DNA of 64,000 nucleotides from assembly GCF_900240945.1 (NCBI RefSeq), contig NZ_OESG01000014.1, positions 1,718,015 to 1,782,014 on the forward strand. Reading direction: 5' to 3'. The DNA comes from Mycobacterium sp. 3519A. Lineage in GTDB: Bacteria > Actinomycetota > Actinomycetes > Mycobacteriales > Mycobacteriaceae. The notes beneath the pieces are model-generated. The model was not told the DNA's origin. It saw nothing but the letters and a program-made list of their open reading frames with translations, and made no database searches. Both the position numbers and the translations under genes were made by a program. Positions 44,375-54,217 of this stretch are shown here, piece by piece; positions within the stretch are counted from its first letter, which is position 1; each line of letters opens with the position of its first letter.

Positions 44375-45139
44375 TTGATCGAACAGCTTGCGGCACCGGC
44401 TCGGGCCGTGGGCGGGTTCGTCGAGATGTCCCTGGAGACGTTCGTCAAGATCTTCCGCAGGCCATTTCAATTTCGGGAGTTCCTCGAACAGACCTGGATG
44501 ATCGCCCGCGTCTCGCTGGTCCCGACGCTGCTCGTCGCCATCCCGTTCACCGTGCTGGTCGCGTTCACCCTCAACATCCTGCTTCGCGAGATCGGCGCCG
44601 CCGACCTGTCCGGCGCGGGCACGGCGTTCGGCACCATCACCCAGCTCGGCCCGGTGGTGACGGTGCTCGTCGTGGCGGGCGCGGGCGCCACCGCCATCTG
44701 CGCGGATCTGGGTGCTCGCACCATCCGCGAGGAAATCGACGCGATGCGGGTGCTCGGCATCGATCCGATCCAGCGTCTGGTGGTGCCGCGCGTGCTGGCG
44801 TCGACGTTCGTCGCGCTTCTCCTCAACGGCCTTGTCTGCCTCATCGGGTTGGCCGGCGGCTATGTCTTCTCCGTGTTCCTGCAGGGCGTCAACCCGGGCG
44901 CGTTCATCAACGGGCTGACCGTGTTGACCGGCCTCGGTGAATTGGTGCTCGCCGAGTTCAAGGCGCTGCTGTTCGGGGTGGTCGCCGGACTGGTCGGCTG
45001 TTACCGCGGGCTGACGGTGCAGGGCGGCCCGAAGGGTGTCGGAACGGCGGTCAACGAGACCGTCGTTTACGCGTTCATCTGCCTGTTCGTCATCAATGTG
45101 ATCATGACGGCGGTGGGCGTGAGGGTGCTGGTGCGATGA
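44375..45139 (+). CDS. yrbE4A: Mce4 permease subunit YrbE4A
   Basis: Inner-membrane permease of the Mce4 sterol importer, 254 residues with about five hydrophobic helices. It belongs to the MlaE/YrbE fold: ELVLAEFKALLFGVVAGLVGCY and KGVGTAVNETVVYAFICLFV near the end. The start is TTG at 44375; GAGG and other weak ribosome-binding bases precede it, and a second in-frame start is at MSLETF. First gene of an operon that runs to 54711 and probably beyond into the TetR gene. Confidence 0.93.
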   Translation: MIEQLAAPARAVGGFVEMSLETFVKIFRRPFQFREFLEQTWMIARVSLVPTLLVAIPFTVLVAFTLNILLREIGAADLSGAGTAFGTITQLGPVVTVLVVAGAGATAICADLGARTIREEIDAMRVLGIDPIQRLVVPRVLASTFVALLLNGLVCLIGLAGGYVFSVFLQGVNPGAFINGLTVLTGLGELVLAEFKALLFGVVAGLVGCYRGLTVQGGPKGVGTAVNETVVYAFICLFVINVIMTAVGVRVLVR

Positions 45140-45167
45140 ACGCTTGCGTGAAGAGCCGAGGGCCTCG

Positions 45168-46010
45168 ATGAGTTACGACCTGACTGTCCGCCTGCGTCGC
45201 GCGTTCCGCGGCGTGCCGAAGACCGTCGACTCGATCGGCGAGCAGGCGCTGTTCTACGGCGAGACCATTCGCTACATCCCGAACGCGCTGACCCGCTACC
45301 GCAAGGAAACGATCCGCAACATCGCCGAGATGACCATGGGCACCGGTGCGCTGGTGATGATCGGCGGCACCGTCGGTGTGGCCGCGTTCCTGACCCTGGC
45401 GTCCGGCGGCGTCATCGCGGTGCAGGGCTACTCCTCGCTCGGCAACATCGGTATCGAGGCGCTGACGGGCTTCCTGTCGGCCTTCCTGAATGTCCGCATC
45501 GTCGCGCCGGTGATCGCAGGAATCGCGTTGGCCGCCACCATCGGTGCGGGCACCACGGCGCAATTGGGCGCCATGCGGGTCGCCGAGGAGATCGATGCCG
45601 TCGAATCGATGGCTGTGCACTCGGTGTCGTACCTGGTGTCCACCAGGTTGATGGCAGGCATGATCGCGATCATTCCGCTGTACTCGCTGTCGGTGCTGGC
45701 CGCGTTCTTCGCCGCCAGATTCACGACGGTGTTCATCAACAATCAGTCGGCGGGCCTCTACGACCATTACTTCAACACCTTTCTGGTGCCCACCGACCTG
45801 TTGTGGTCGTTCCTGCAAGCGATCGTGATGGCGATCGCCGTGATGCTCGTGCACACCTACTACGGATACAACGCATCCGGCGGCCCAGTCGGTGTCGGCA
45901 TCGCCGTCGGTCAGGCGGTGCGCACCTCGCTGATCGTCGTGGTCACCATCACGCTGTTCATCTCACTCGCCGTCTACGGCGCGTCCGGCAACTTCAATCT
46001 GTCCGGGTAG
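45168..46010 (+). CDS. yrbE4B: Mce4 permease subunit YrbE4B
   Basis: Second MlaE-fold permease, 280 residues, with about six hydrophobic helices. It begins MSYDLTVRLRRAFRGVPKTV and includes QLGAMRVAEEIDAVESMAVHS, the conserved cytoplasmic loop, and HTYYGYNASGGPVGVGIAVGQAV. The ATG at 45168 is preferred to a GTG-like start 24 bases upstream. YrbE4A and YrbE4B form the channel; the ATPase MceG is encoded elsewhere. Confidence 0.93.
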   Translation: MSYDLTVRLRRAFRGVPKTVDSIGEQALFYGETIRYIPNALTRYRKETIRNIAEMTMGTGALVMIGGTVGVAAFLTLASGGVIAVQGYSSLGNIGIEALTGFLSAFLNVRIVAPVIAGIALAATIGAGTTAQLGAMRVAEEIDAVESMAVHSVSYLVSTRLMAGMIAIIPLYSLSVLAAFFAARFTTVFINNQSAGLYDHYFNTFLVPTDLLWSFLQAIVMAIAVMLVHTYYGYNASGGPVGVGIAVGQAVRTSLIVVVTITLFISLAVYGASGNFNLSG

Positions 46011-46019
46011 GCCGCGAAG

Positions 46020-47219
46020 ATGCCAGACATTGAAGCCAAGCGCAGCCACGTCAGGATCGCGGCGGCGATTCTGGCGGCGATCCTGGTGGCCGCCACCGTG
46101 TTCACCTACCTGGCCTACACCGCCGCCTTCACCGACACCGAAACGGTGACCGTGACCTCCCCGCGGGCCGGTTTGGTGATGGAGAAGGATGCCAAGGTCA
46201 AATACCGCGGCATCCAGATCGGTGAAGTGAAAAACATCGAATACGCCGGAAATCAAGCCAAGCTGACGCTGTCGATCAAGAGCAGCGAAATGCCGTACGT
46301 GCCTGCCAACGCGCTGGTTCGGATCGGCGGCACCACGGTGTTCGGCGCCAAGTCCGTCGAGTTCCTGCCACCCGAGCAGCCCAGCGGACAACTGCGGCCT
46401 GGCGCCAACGTCGAGGCGAAAGACGTTCAGCTGGAAGTCAACACGTTGTTCCAGACGCTGACCGACGTGCTGCACAAGGTCGACCCCATCAACCTGAATG
46501 CGACGCTGTCGGCGCTCGCGGAGGGCCTGCGCGGCAACGGGGACAACCTCGGCGCCACCCTGTCAGGGCTGAATTACTATCTGCAGCAACTGAACCCGAA
46601 CCTGCCGACGCTGCGTGAGGACATCCGGAAGACAGGCGAGGTCGCCAACATCTATGGCGACGCAGGCCCGGATCTGGCTCGCATCTTCGACAACGCACCC
46701 ACCATCAGCAACACCATCGTCGACCAACAGGACAACCTGAACGCCACCCTGCTGGCAGCCACCGGCCTGGCCAACAACGGCACCGCGACGCTGGAGCCTG
46801 CCGAGAACGACTACATCGCCGCGATCCAGCGGTTGCGTGCCCCGCTGAAGGTGTCGGCCGACTACTCACCTGAGTTCGGCTGCCTGTTCCAGGGCGTCCG
46901 GAAAGCCATCGACACCTTCGCTCCGATCATCGGCGGCATCCGGCCTGGCCTGTTCGTCGCGTCGAACTTCCTTCCCGGCTCGCCGGGGTACACCTACCCG
47001 GAAAGCCTTCCCTACGTGAACGCATCGGGCGGGCCGAACTGCCGTGGCCTTCCGAACGTGCCCTCCAAGCAATACGGCGGCTCCTGGTACCACACCCCGT
47101 TCCTGGTGACCGACAACGCCTACGTGCCATACCAACCGAACACCGAATTGCAGTTCGACGCACCCTCCACGATCCAGTTCCTGTTCAACGGCGCCTTCGC
47201 CGAAAGGGACGAGTACTGA
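46020..47219 (+). CDS. mce4A: Mce4A, substrate-carrying MCE-domain protein
   Basis: A 399-residue MCE (MlaD-type) protein with an N-terminal uncleaved membrane anchor (about residues 12-34), the MCE domain (about 40-125, with SPRAGLVMEKDAKVKYRGIQIGEV), a helical region and a C-terminal extension. Six different MCE proteins assemble a tube that carries cholesterol across the periplasm. Short overlaps run through the whole operon. Confidence 0.93.
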   Translation: MPDIEAKRSHVRIAAAILAAILVAATVFTYLAYTAAFTDTETVTVTSPRAGLVMEKDAKVKYRGIQIGEVKNIEYAGNQAKLTLSIKSSEMPYVPANALVRIGGTTVFGAKSVEFLPPEQPSGQLRPGANVEAKDVQLEVNTLFQTLTDVLHKVDPINLNATLSALAEGLRGNGDNLGATLSGLNYYLQQLNPNLPTLREDIRKTGEVANIYGDAGPDLARIFDNAPTISNTIVDQQDNLNATLLAATGLANNGTATLEPAENDYIAAIQRLRAPLKVSADYSPEFGCLFQGVRKAIDTFAPIIGGIRPGLFVASNFLPGSPGYTYPESLPYVNASGGPNCRGLPNVPSKQYGGSWYHTPFLVTDNAYVPYQPNTELQFDAPSTIQFLFNGAFAERDEY

Positions 47220-48253
47220 TGCGGCGCGACCGGACGTTGCTCAAGGTCGTCGTCTTCACGGTGGCGATGCTGCTGGTGGCCGGCTTCCTCGTGGTCGTGT
47301 TCGGCGAGTTCCGGTTCGCGTCAGACAAGTCGTATCACGCCACCTTCAGCGACGCCGGTCGGTTGAAGGCCGGTCAGGACGTGCGCATCTCCGGTGTGCC
47401 GGTCGGAAGCGTCAAGAAGGTGACGCTGAATCCGGACAACACCGTCGACGTCGCCTTCAACATCAACAAGCGCTATCAGCTGTACACGTCCACCAGGGCC
47501 GTGGTCCGCTACGAAAACCTGGTCGGGGACCGGTATCTCGAGATCACGTCCGGTCCTGGCGAGTTGCGCAAGCTGCCGCCGGGTTCGACGATCTCGAAGC
47601 AGAACACCCAGCCGGCGCTGGATCTCGATGCACTGCTCGGCGGGTTGCGGCCGGTACTCAAGGGCCTGGACGGCAACAAGATCAACGAGGTGAGCAACGC
47701 CGTCATCGAACTGCTGCAGGGACAGGGTGGTGCGCTGTCGAACCTGTTGTCCAGCACCAGCGCATTCAGTTCCGACCTCGCTGCCAGAGATCAACTCATC
47801 GGCGACGTGATCAACAATCTGAACACCGTGTTGGGCACCATCGACGAAAAGGGCGCACAGTTCAACGCGAGCGTCGACCAGTTGCAGCAGTTGATCACCG
47901 GCCTCGCCGAGGGCCGTGACCCGATTGCGGGCGCGATCGGTCCGCTCGCGTCAGCCGAGAACGACCTCACCGACATGCTGACCAAATCACGCAGGCCGCT
48001 GCAGGGTGTCCTCGAGAACGTCCGGCCGTTCGCGCAGCGGGTCGACGAGAGAAAGGCCGACGTCAACAAAGTCATCGAACCGTTGGCGGAAAACTACTTG
48101 CGGCTCAACGCCCTTGGCGCATACGGCTCGTTCTTCAATATCTACTATTGCTCGGTCAGGTTGAAGATCAACGGGCCGGCAGGCAGCGACATCCTGATCC
48201 CGGCCGGTGGCCCGCCGGATCCGTCGAAGGGGAGGTGTTCGGAGAATGGCTAG
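47219..48253 (+). CDS. mce4B: Mce4B, MCE-domain protein
   Basis: A 344-residue MCE protein. Anchor at about residues 8-28, MCE domain with ATFSDAGRLKAGQDVRISGVP, and a long helical domain. It starts one base inside the mce4A stop (TGATG). Part of the heterohexameric Mce4 tube. Confidence 0.93.
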   Translation: MRRDRTLLKVVVFTVAMLLVAGFLVVVFGEFRFASDKSYHATFSDAGRLKAGQDVRISGVPVGSVKKVTLNPDNTVDVAFNINKRYQLYTSTRAVVRYENLVGDRYLEITSGPGELRKLPPGSTISKQNTQPALDLDALLGGLRPVLKGLDGNKINEVSNAVIELLQGQGGALSNLLSSTSAFSSDLAARDQLIGDVINNLNTVLGTIDEKGAQFNASVDQLQQLITGLAEGRDPIAGAIGPLASAENDLTDMLTKSRRPLQGVLENVRPFAQRVDERKADVNKVIEPLAENYLRLNALGAYGSFFNIYYCSVRLKINGPAGSDILIPAGGPPDPSKGRCSENG

Positions 48254-49304
48254 GCCTGACAGCGGAAATCCGCTGCGCACCGGGATCTTCGGCATCGCCC
48301 TGGTTGGCTGCCTGGTGCTGGTCTCGTTCGGCTACACCGAACTGCCGTTCTGGCCGCAGGGCAAACCGTACGAGGCGTATTTCACCGATGCGGGCGGAAT
48401 CTCGCCCGGCAACGACGTGAACGTCTCAGGCATCCGGGTCGGCAAGGTCACCGACATCCAATTGGCCGGGGACGCAGCCAAAGTGACGTTCACCGTCGAC
48501 CGCGACGTGCGGGTGGGCGACCAGTCGCTGGTCGCGATCAAGACCGACACCGTGCTCGGTGAGAAGTCGCTCGCAGTCACACCGAAGGGTGCGGGCAGCG
48601 CGACCGTCATTCCGTTGGGCCGCACGACAACCCCGTACACGCTGAACACCGCGCTGCAAGATCTCGGGCAGAACGCCAGCGAATTGGACAAACCGAAGTT
48701 CGAGCAGGCTCTGCAGACAATCACCGACACCCTGCGCGATGCGACTCCGCAGCTGCGCGGGGCGCTCGACGGCATCGCGAACCTGTCGCGCACGCTGAAC
48801 AAGCGCGACGAGGCTCTCGAACAGCTTCTCGCGCACGCCAAGAACGTCACTGACACGCTGGCCCAGCGGGCCGGTCAGGTGAACCAGTTGATCACCGACG
48901 GCAACATGCTGTTCGCGGCGTTGGACGAGCGCCGCCAGGCGCTGAGCAATTTGATCGCGGGCATCGACGACGTCTCGCGCCAGCTCTCCGGCTTCGTCGC
49001 GGACAACAAGCGCGAGTTCAAGCCCGCGCTGGATGCGCTGAACGCGGTGATGGACAACCTTCTGGAGCGCAAGGAACACATCGGCGAGGCACTTCGCCGG
49101 CTGCCGCCGTACGCCACCGCGCTCGGTGAGGTGGTCGGCTCGGGGCCGGGCTTCCAGATCAACCTGTACGGCCTGCCGCCACCAAGCATCGCCGAGGCGA
49201 TGATGGACTTCTACTTCCAGCCCGGCAAGCTGCCGGACAGCCTGGCCGACGTGCTGCGCGGATACATCTCCGAGCGGTTGATCGTGAGGCCGAAGTCGCC
49301 ATGA
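48246..49304 (+). CDS. mce4C: Mce4C, MCE-domain protein
   Basis: A 352-residue MCE protein. The ATG at 48246 is chosen because it overlaps the mce4B end by 8 bases and gives a normal membrane anchor (GIFGIALVGCLVLVSFG); the open frame upstream runs into mce4B. MCE domain includes FTDAGGISPGNDVNVSGIRV, then long helices. Confidence 0.92.
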   Translation: MARPDSGNPLRTGIFGIALVGCLVLVSFGYTELPFWPQGKPYEAYFTDAGGISPGNDVNVSGIRVGKVTDIQLAGDAAKVTFTVDRDVRVGDQSLVAIKTDTVLGEKSLAVTPKGAGSATVIPLGRTTTPYTLNTALQDLGQNASELDKPKFEQALQTITDTLRDATPQLRGALDGIANLSRTLNKRDEALEQLLAHAKNVTDTLAQRAGQVNQLITDGNMLFAALDERRQALSNLIAGIDDVSRQLSGFVADNKREFKPALDALNAVMDNLLERKEHIGEALRRLPPYATALGEVVGSGPGFQINLYGLPPPSIAEAMMDFYFQPGKLPDSLADVLRGYISERLIVRPKSP

Positions 49305-50707
49305 CATACGACAATTCGTCCGGTATGCGCAGCCGCTGGGTGCGGGTGTCCCTGGCTGCCGCGCTGGTGGCGCTGCTGGTCCTGGGTGTCTTCACGGTGT
49401 GGCCGTCGCGCGCCGGACACAAGGTGGTGGGCTACTTCACCTCCGCCGTCGGCCTGTATCCGGGTGACGACGTGCGGATCGTCGGCGTGCCCGTCGGCAA
49501 GATCGACTCGATCGAGCCGCGGGCCACCGACGTCAAGATCACCATGTCGGTGAAGGACGGCGTCAAGGTTCCCGCCGATGCGAAGGCGTTGATCATCGCG
49601 CCAAATCTGGTGTCCGCCCGCTTTGTTCAGCTGACGCCCGCGTACACCGGCGGTGCGGCGATGGCCGACGGTGCCGAGATCGGCCTTGACCGCACCGCGG
49701 TGCCGGTCGAGTGGGACGAGGTCAAGGAACAGCTGACGGCACTGTCGAGTCAGCTCGGACCGCAGCCCGGGTCGCTGCAGGGCCCTCTCGCGTCGGTGGT
49801 GAACCAAGCCGCCGACACGTTCGACGGCAACGGCGACTCGTTCCGCCAGGCGCTGCGCGAACTCTCGCAAACCGCAGGCCGGCTTGGTGATTCACGCACC
49901 GATCTGTTCGGCACCATTCGCAATCTGCAGGTGTTGGTCAATGCCCTGTCCAACAGCAACGAGCAGATCGTGCAGTTCTCCGGCCACGTCGCATCGGTGT
50001 CGCAGGTGCTCGCGGACAGTTCGGCGGGCCTCGATCAGACGCTGGCGACGCTGAACCAGGCGCTGTCTGACGTGAAGGGATTCTTGAACCAGAACAATGA
50101 CGCGCTGATCAAACAGGTCTCGAAGCTGTCCGAGTTCACCCAGATCCTGACCGACCACAGCGACGACATCGAACAGATCCTGCACGTCACCCCGAACGGT
50201 CTGGCGAACTTCTACAACATCTACAACCCGGCGCAGGGCACCGTCGGCGGTTTGCTGACGCTGCCGAACTTCGCCAACCCCGTCCAATTCATCTGCGGCA
50301 CATTCGATGCCGGTGCTTCGCCGGACAACTACAAGCGCGCCGACATCTGCAGGCAACGGATGGGCCCTGTGTTCAAGCGCATCACGATGAACTACCCGCC
50401 GCTGATGTTCCATCCGATCAACAGCATCACGGCGTACAAGGGACAGATCATCTACGACAGCCCGGAGACCGAGGCGAAGGCGCAGACCCCGGTGCCTTAT
50501 CTGCAGTGGCAGAACGCGCCCGGCGTCACCCCGCGCGAAATACCGCCGGATGCCGACCTCACTTCGCTTCTGGTGCCACCGGCCCCAGAAGGAGCGGCCG
50601 CGACCTCGCACGCGGGTGGCCCGGCCGCGCCCGCCGCCCCCGCGCCCGCCGATCCGGACGCGCCGGTGCCAGGGGCGCCGCTTCCTGCGGAGGTGGCGGG
50701 CGGATGA
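49301..50707 (+). CDS. mce4D: Mce4D, MCE-domain protein with Pro/Ala-rich tail
   Basis: A 468-residue MCE protein. The anchor is at about residues 15-33, and the MCE domain includes FTSAVGLYPGDDVRIVGVPV. The last 45 or so residues are a proline/alanine repeat-like tail, as is common for Mce D and F proteins. The start overlaps mce4C by four bases (ATGA). Confidence 0.92.
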   Translation: MTYDNSSGMRSRWVRVSLAAALVALLVLGVFTVWPSRAGHKVVGYFTSAVGLYPGDDVRIVGVPVGKIDSIEPRATDVKITMSVKDGVKVPADAKALIIAPNLVSARFVQLTPAYTGGAAMADGAEIGLDRTAVPVEWDEVKEQLTALSSQLGPQPGSLQGPLASVVNQAADTFDGNGDSFRQALRELSQTAGRLGDSRTDLFGTIRNLQVLVNALSNSNEQIVQFSGHVASVSQVLADSSAGLDQTLATLNQALSDVKGFLNQNNDALIKQVSKLSEFTQILTDHSDDIEQILHVTPNGLANFYNIYNPAQGTVGGLLTLPNFANPVQFICGTFDAGASPDNYKRADICRQRMGPVFKRITMNYPPLMFHPINSITAYKGQIIYDSPETEAKAQTPVPYLQWQNAPGVTPREIPPDADLTSLLVPPAPEGAAATSHAGGPAAPAAPAPADPDAPVPGAPLPAEVAGG

Positions 50708-51864
50708 TGCGCAAGGTTCTGGTCGTCACGTCGAGTGCGGTGGTCTTGACGGGCTGCTCGTTCGGCGGGTTGAACTCGCTCAACATGCCGGGTACGGCCG
50801 GACACGGCAGCGGCTCGTACAAGGTCACCGTCGAACTGCCCGATGTGGCGACGCTGCCGCAGAACTCGCCGGTGATGGTCGACGACGTCACGGTCGGCAG
50901 CGTGTCCGGCATCGATGCGGTCCAGCGACCGGACGGAACGTTCTACGCCGCGGTGCAACTGTCCCTCGACAAGAACGTCAACCTGCCAGCCAATGCGACC
51001 GCGAAGGTCGCGCAGACCTCACTGCTTGGTTCGCAGCACATCGAATTGGCGCCGCCGGTCGGTGAGGCGGGCACGGGGAAGCTGACCAACGGGTCGAACA
51101 TCGGAATGGACCGCACCGGCCGGTATCCGACCACCGAAGAGGTGCTGTCCTCACTCGGGGTGGTGGTCAACAAGGGCAATCTTGGTGCGCTGCAAGATAT
51201 CACCGACGAGACGTTCAACGCCATCGCGGGACGCCAGGGTACCTTCGCCGACCTGATACCGCGGCTGGCGGAGCTGACCAGCTCGCTGCAGCAGCAGACC
51301 GACGACATCATCAGATCGGCCGAGGGGCTCGACCGGTTCGCAGGGATCCTGGCCCGCAGCAAGGACAGCATCGGTCGCACGTTGGACTCGCTTCCAGCGG
51401 CGCTGGAGGTGCTGAACAAGAATCGCGCCAACATCGTCGACGCGTTCGGTGCGCTGCGCAGTTTCGCCACCGTCGCGTCGCGGATCCTGCAACAGACGAA
51501 GGACGACTTCGCGGCCGACTTCAAGGACCTCTACCCGATCATCAAGGCATTCAACGACAATGCCGACGACGTGATCAAAGACCTCGAGTTGTTGCCGACA
51601 TTCCCGTTCCACTACAAGTACCTCCGCAACGCGGTGCGCGGTGACTACCTCAACGTGTACACCACCTTCGACCTGACGCTTCGGCGCACCGGCGAATCGC
51701 TGTTCACCACGTCGCTGGGGCTGGACCCGAACATGAAGCACCTGTCCGAGGTGGTCAATCCGCCCGACTTCCTCACCGGCGCGATGGCGAATCTGTCGGG
51801 ACAGGCCGCCGATCCGTTCAAGATCCCGCCGGGTACCGCCACCCAGCACGGAGGGAAGCCCTGA
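50704..51864 (+). CDS. mce4E: Mce4E (LprN), MCE-domain lipoprotein
   Basis: A 386-residue MCE lipoprotein, the only lipidated subunit of the six. The signal peptide ends in VLTGC (Cys18). MCE domain follows with VELPDVATLPQNSPVMVDDV. ATG at 50704 or 50707 (ATGATG) overlaps the mce4D stop; a longer frame upstream is only an overlap. Confidence 0.92.
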   Translation: MMRKVLVVTSSAVVLTGCSFGGLNSLNMPGTAGHGSGSYKVTVELPDVATLPQNSPVMVDDVTVGSVSGIDAVQRPDGTFYAAVQLSLDKNVNLPANATAKVAQTSLLGSQHIELAPPVGEAGTGKLTNGSNIGMDRTGRYPTTEEVLSSLGVVVNKGNLGALQDITDETFNAIAGRQGTFADLIPRLAELTSSLQQQTDDIIRSAEGLDRFAGILARSKDSIGRTLDSLPAALEVLNKNRANIVDAFGALRSFATVASRILQQTKDDFAADFKDLYPIIKAFNDNADDVIKDLELLPTFPFHYKYLRNAVRGDYLNVYTTFDLTLRRTGESLFTTSLGLDPNMKHLSEVVNPPDFLTGAMANLSGQAADPFKIPPGTATQHGGKP

Positions 51865-53531
51865 TGCTCGACAGGCTGACCCGTTTGCAGTTGACGATCT
51901 TCGCGATCGTCACGGTGCTCACCGTCGGTGCGATCTCGATCTTCTATCTGCACGTGCCGTCGGCACTGGGTATCGGCTCGTACAACGTGAAGGCGAATTT
52001 CGTTGCGGGCGGCGGTCTTTACCAGAACGCCAACGTCACGTACCGCGGCGTCACCGTCGGCCGGGTGGAGTCGGTCGGCCTGTCCAACGACGGTGTCGTT
52101 GCCGACATGCGGCTCAACAGCGGCACCCCGGTGCCCGACAATGTCATCGCGACCGTGAAGAGCGTGTCGGCGGTCGGCGAGCAGTACGTCGACCTGGTGC
52201 CGCCCGATCAGCCCTCGAAGGGCAAGCTGCGCAATGGCGCGACCATCGACCAGGCACACACCCGGATTGGCCAGGACATCGCCGGGTTGCTGACCGAAGC
52301 GGACAAGTTGGTCAGCAGCGTCGGTGACAGCCGGATTCAGGACCTGCTGCGCGAAACGTTCAAGGCGTTCAACGGTTCTGGGCCCGAACTGGCCCGGCTG
52401 ATTCAGTCGTCGAGGCTGTTGATCGACGAGGCCAACTCCAACTATGCCCAGGTCAACCAGCTGATCGAACAAGCGGGCCCGTTCCTGGATTCGCAGATCC
52501 GAAGCGGTGACGACATCAAGTCACTGGCCGAAGGGCTGGCCCGGTTCACCGGCGAGGTGGCCGGTGCCGATCCGCAGGTGCGGTCGGTGCTGCAGAACGT
52601 GCCGGGCACCACCGAGGCCGCCAACACGACGTTCGAGGGCATCCGGCCGACGTTCCCGGTGCTGGCGGCGAACCTCGCCAACTTCGGTCGGATCGGGGTG
52701 ATCTACCGCAAGTCGATCGAACAGGCGCTGGTGATCTTCCCCGCCTTGATGGCGGCTCTGATCACCGTCGGCGGTGGCCTGCCCGCCGACGAGGGCGGCA
52801 AGTTGGACTTCAAGATCGATCTGCAGGACCCGCCGCCCTGCTCCACGGGTTTCATCCCGCCGACAGAGATCCGGTCGCCCGCCGACACCACCCTGCGCGA
52901 CCTGCCGACCGACTTGTACTGCAAGACCGCGCCGAACGACCCGGCCGTGGTGCGCGGTGCGCGCAACTACCCGTGCCAGGAGTTCCCTGGCAAGCGCGCT
53001 CCCACCATCCAGCTGTGCCGCGATCCCAAGGGATACGTGCCGTTGGGGACCAACCCGTGGCGCGGGCCGCCGGTGCCGTACGGCACGCCGGTCGAGGATC
53101 CGCGGATGACGCTGCCGATGAACAAGTTCCCCTTCATCCCGCCGCAAGTCGACCCGGACCCGGGACCGCCTGTGGTGCAGTTGCCGCCGGGAGTTCCGCC
53201 GGGGCCGGGCCCTGCGCCGCACGCCCCGTTCCCGCTGCCGGTGCCTCCGAATGACAACGGCCCGCCGCCTCCGCTGCCTTACTACGCGCCGCCGGACCAG
53301 GTGGTGCCGCCGTACGGCAGGCCGGCCCCTGAGCCTCCTCCGGGGCCGCCCGCGCCGCCGCCACTGCCTGCGGAGGCGCCGCAGGCAGCAGGGCCGGCGA
53401 TCGCCACCTACGACCAGAACGGTAAATTCGTCGACCCAGCCGGGGGAACTGGCGTGTTCGCTGCCGGTGCTGACAAACTGGCGCCTGCAGAGAACTGGGT
53501 TGATCTGATGTTGGCTCCAAGGCAGGCGTGA
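51864..53531 (+). CDS. mce4F: Mce4F, MCE-domain protein with proline-rich C-terminal region
   Basis: The last and largest of the six MCE proteins, 555 residues. An anchor at about 10-32 precedes the MCE domain (ANFVAGGGLYQNANVTYRGVTVG) and helices. From about residue 425 to 510 it is extremely proline-rich (for example PPGVPPGPGP), and the final 30 residues are ordered again (AENWVDLMLAP). Start overlaps mce4E (TGATG). Confidence 0.92.
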   Translation: MLDRLTRLQLTIFAIVTVLTVGAISIFYLHVPSALGIGSYNVKANFVAGGGLYQNANVTYRGVTVGRVESVGLSNDGVVADMRLNSGTPVPDNVIATVKSVSAVGEQYVDLVPPDQPSKGKLRNGATIDQAHTRIGQDIAGLLTEADKLVSSVGDSRIQDLLRETFKAFNGSGPELARLIQSSRLLIDEANSNYAQVNQLIEQAGPFLDSQIRSGDDIKSLAEGLARFTGEVAGADPQVRSVLQNVPGTTEAANTTFEGIRPTFPVLAANLANFGRIGVIYRKSIEQALVIFPALMAALITVGGGLPADEGGKLDFKIDLQDPPPCSTGFIPPTEIRSPADTTLRDLPTDLYCKTAPNDPAVVRGARNYPCQEFPGKRAPTIQLCRDPKGYVPLGTNPWRGPPVPYGTPVEDPRMTLPMNKFPFIPPQVDPDPGPPVVQLPPGVPPGPGPAPHAPFPLPVPPNDNGPPPPLPYYAPPDQVVPPYGRPAPEPPPGPPAPPPLPAEAPQAAGPAIATYDQNGKFVDPAGGTGVFAAGADKLAPAENWVDLMLAPRQA

Positions 53532-54217
53532 TGGCAGAAGACACGGTTTCGGCGGCCGCGTCGAAGCCGGTGCGGCGGCGGCGTGCGTCCCGAGCAGCGG
53601 GCCCCGCGAACGGGGCGGCGCCGTCGGGCGTCAGCGTCGAGGCGCCCAAGCCGATCGCGGTGCGTGTCAGTAGGCCTGCGCCGCCGCGGCGACGGCAACC
53701 GCAGCGGACGTTGGTGGCGGCGGTGGCATTGACCACCGTGGCCATCGCGGCGGCGGTCACCGCGGTGTTCGCCTGGCTGACGTTCGACTCGAACCGGCAG
53801 ATGGAGGCAAGCGCGGATCGTCAGCAGCGCTTCGTCGACACCGCGTCGCAGGCCGTGGTGAACATGTTCAGCTACAACCAGAACAACATCGACGAAAGCG
53901 TGAACCGGTTCGTCAACGGCACCAGTGGGCCATTGCGCGCGATGATGACCCAGCCGGGCAACGTGGACAACCTGAAGGCGTTGTTCCGGGACACCAACGC
54001 CAGTTCCGAGGCCGTCATCAACGGTGCCGCGATGGAGGGCGACATCGACGAGGTGGCCAAGAACGCGAAGGTGTTGGTGTCGGTGCGGGTGACGGTCACC
54101 GACCTCGACGGGGTGAACGCGCCGTCGAAGCCGTATCGGCTGCGGGTGATCGTGCACGAGGACGACAACGGCAACATGACCGCGTACGACCTGAAGTACC
54201 CGGACGGCGGCAACTGA
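53531..54217 (+). CDS. mas4A: Mce4-associated membrane protein (Mas4A, Rv3493c-like)
   Basis: A 228-residue protein with a basic, disordered cytoplasmic N terminus of about 60 residues rich in R, P and A, one membrane helix (about 62-84), and an extracytoplasmic domain with a NTF2-like look (SYNQNNIDESVNRFVNGTSGP). Mas proteins stabilise or assemble Mce complexes. Start at ATG 53531 or the overlapping GTG at 53528. Confidence 0.88.
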   Translation: MAEDTVSAAASKPVRRRRASRAAGPANGAAPSGVSVEAPKPIAVRVSRPAPPRRRQPQRTLVAAVALTTVAIAAAVTAVFAWLTFDSNRQMEASADRQQRFVDTASQAVVNMFSYNQNNIDESVNRFVNGTSGPLRAMMTQPGNVDNLKALFRDTNASSEAVINGAAMEGDIDEVAKNAKVLVSVRVTVTDLDGVNAPSKPYRLRVIVHEDDNGNMTAYDLKYPDGGN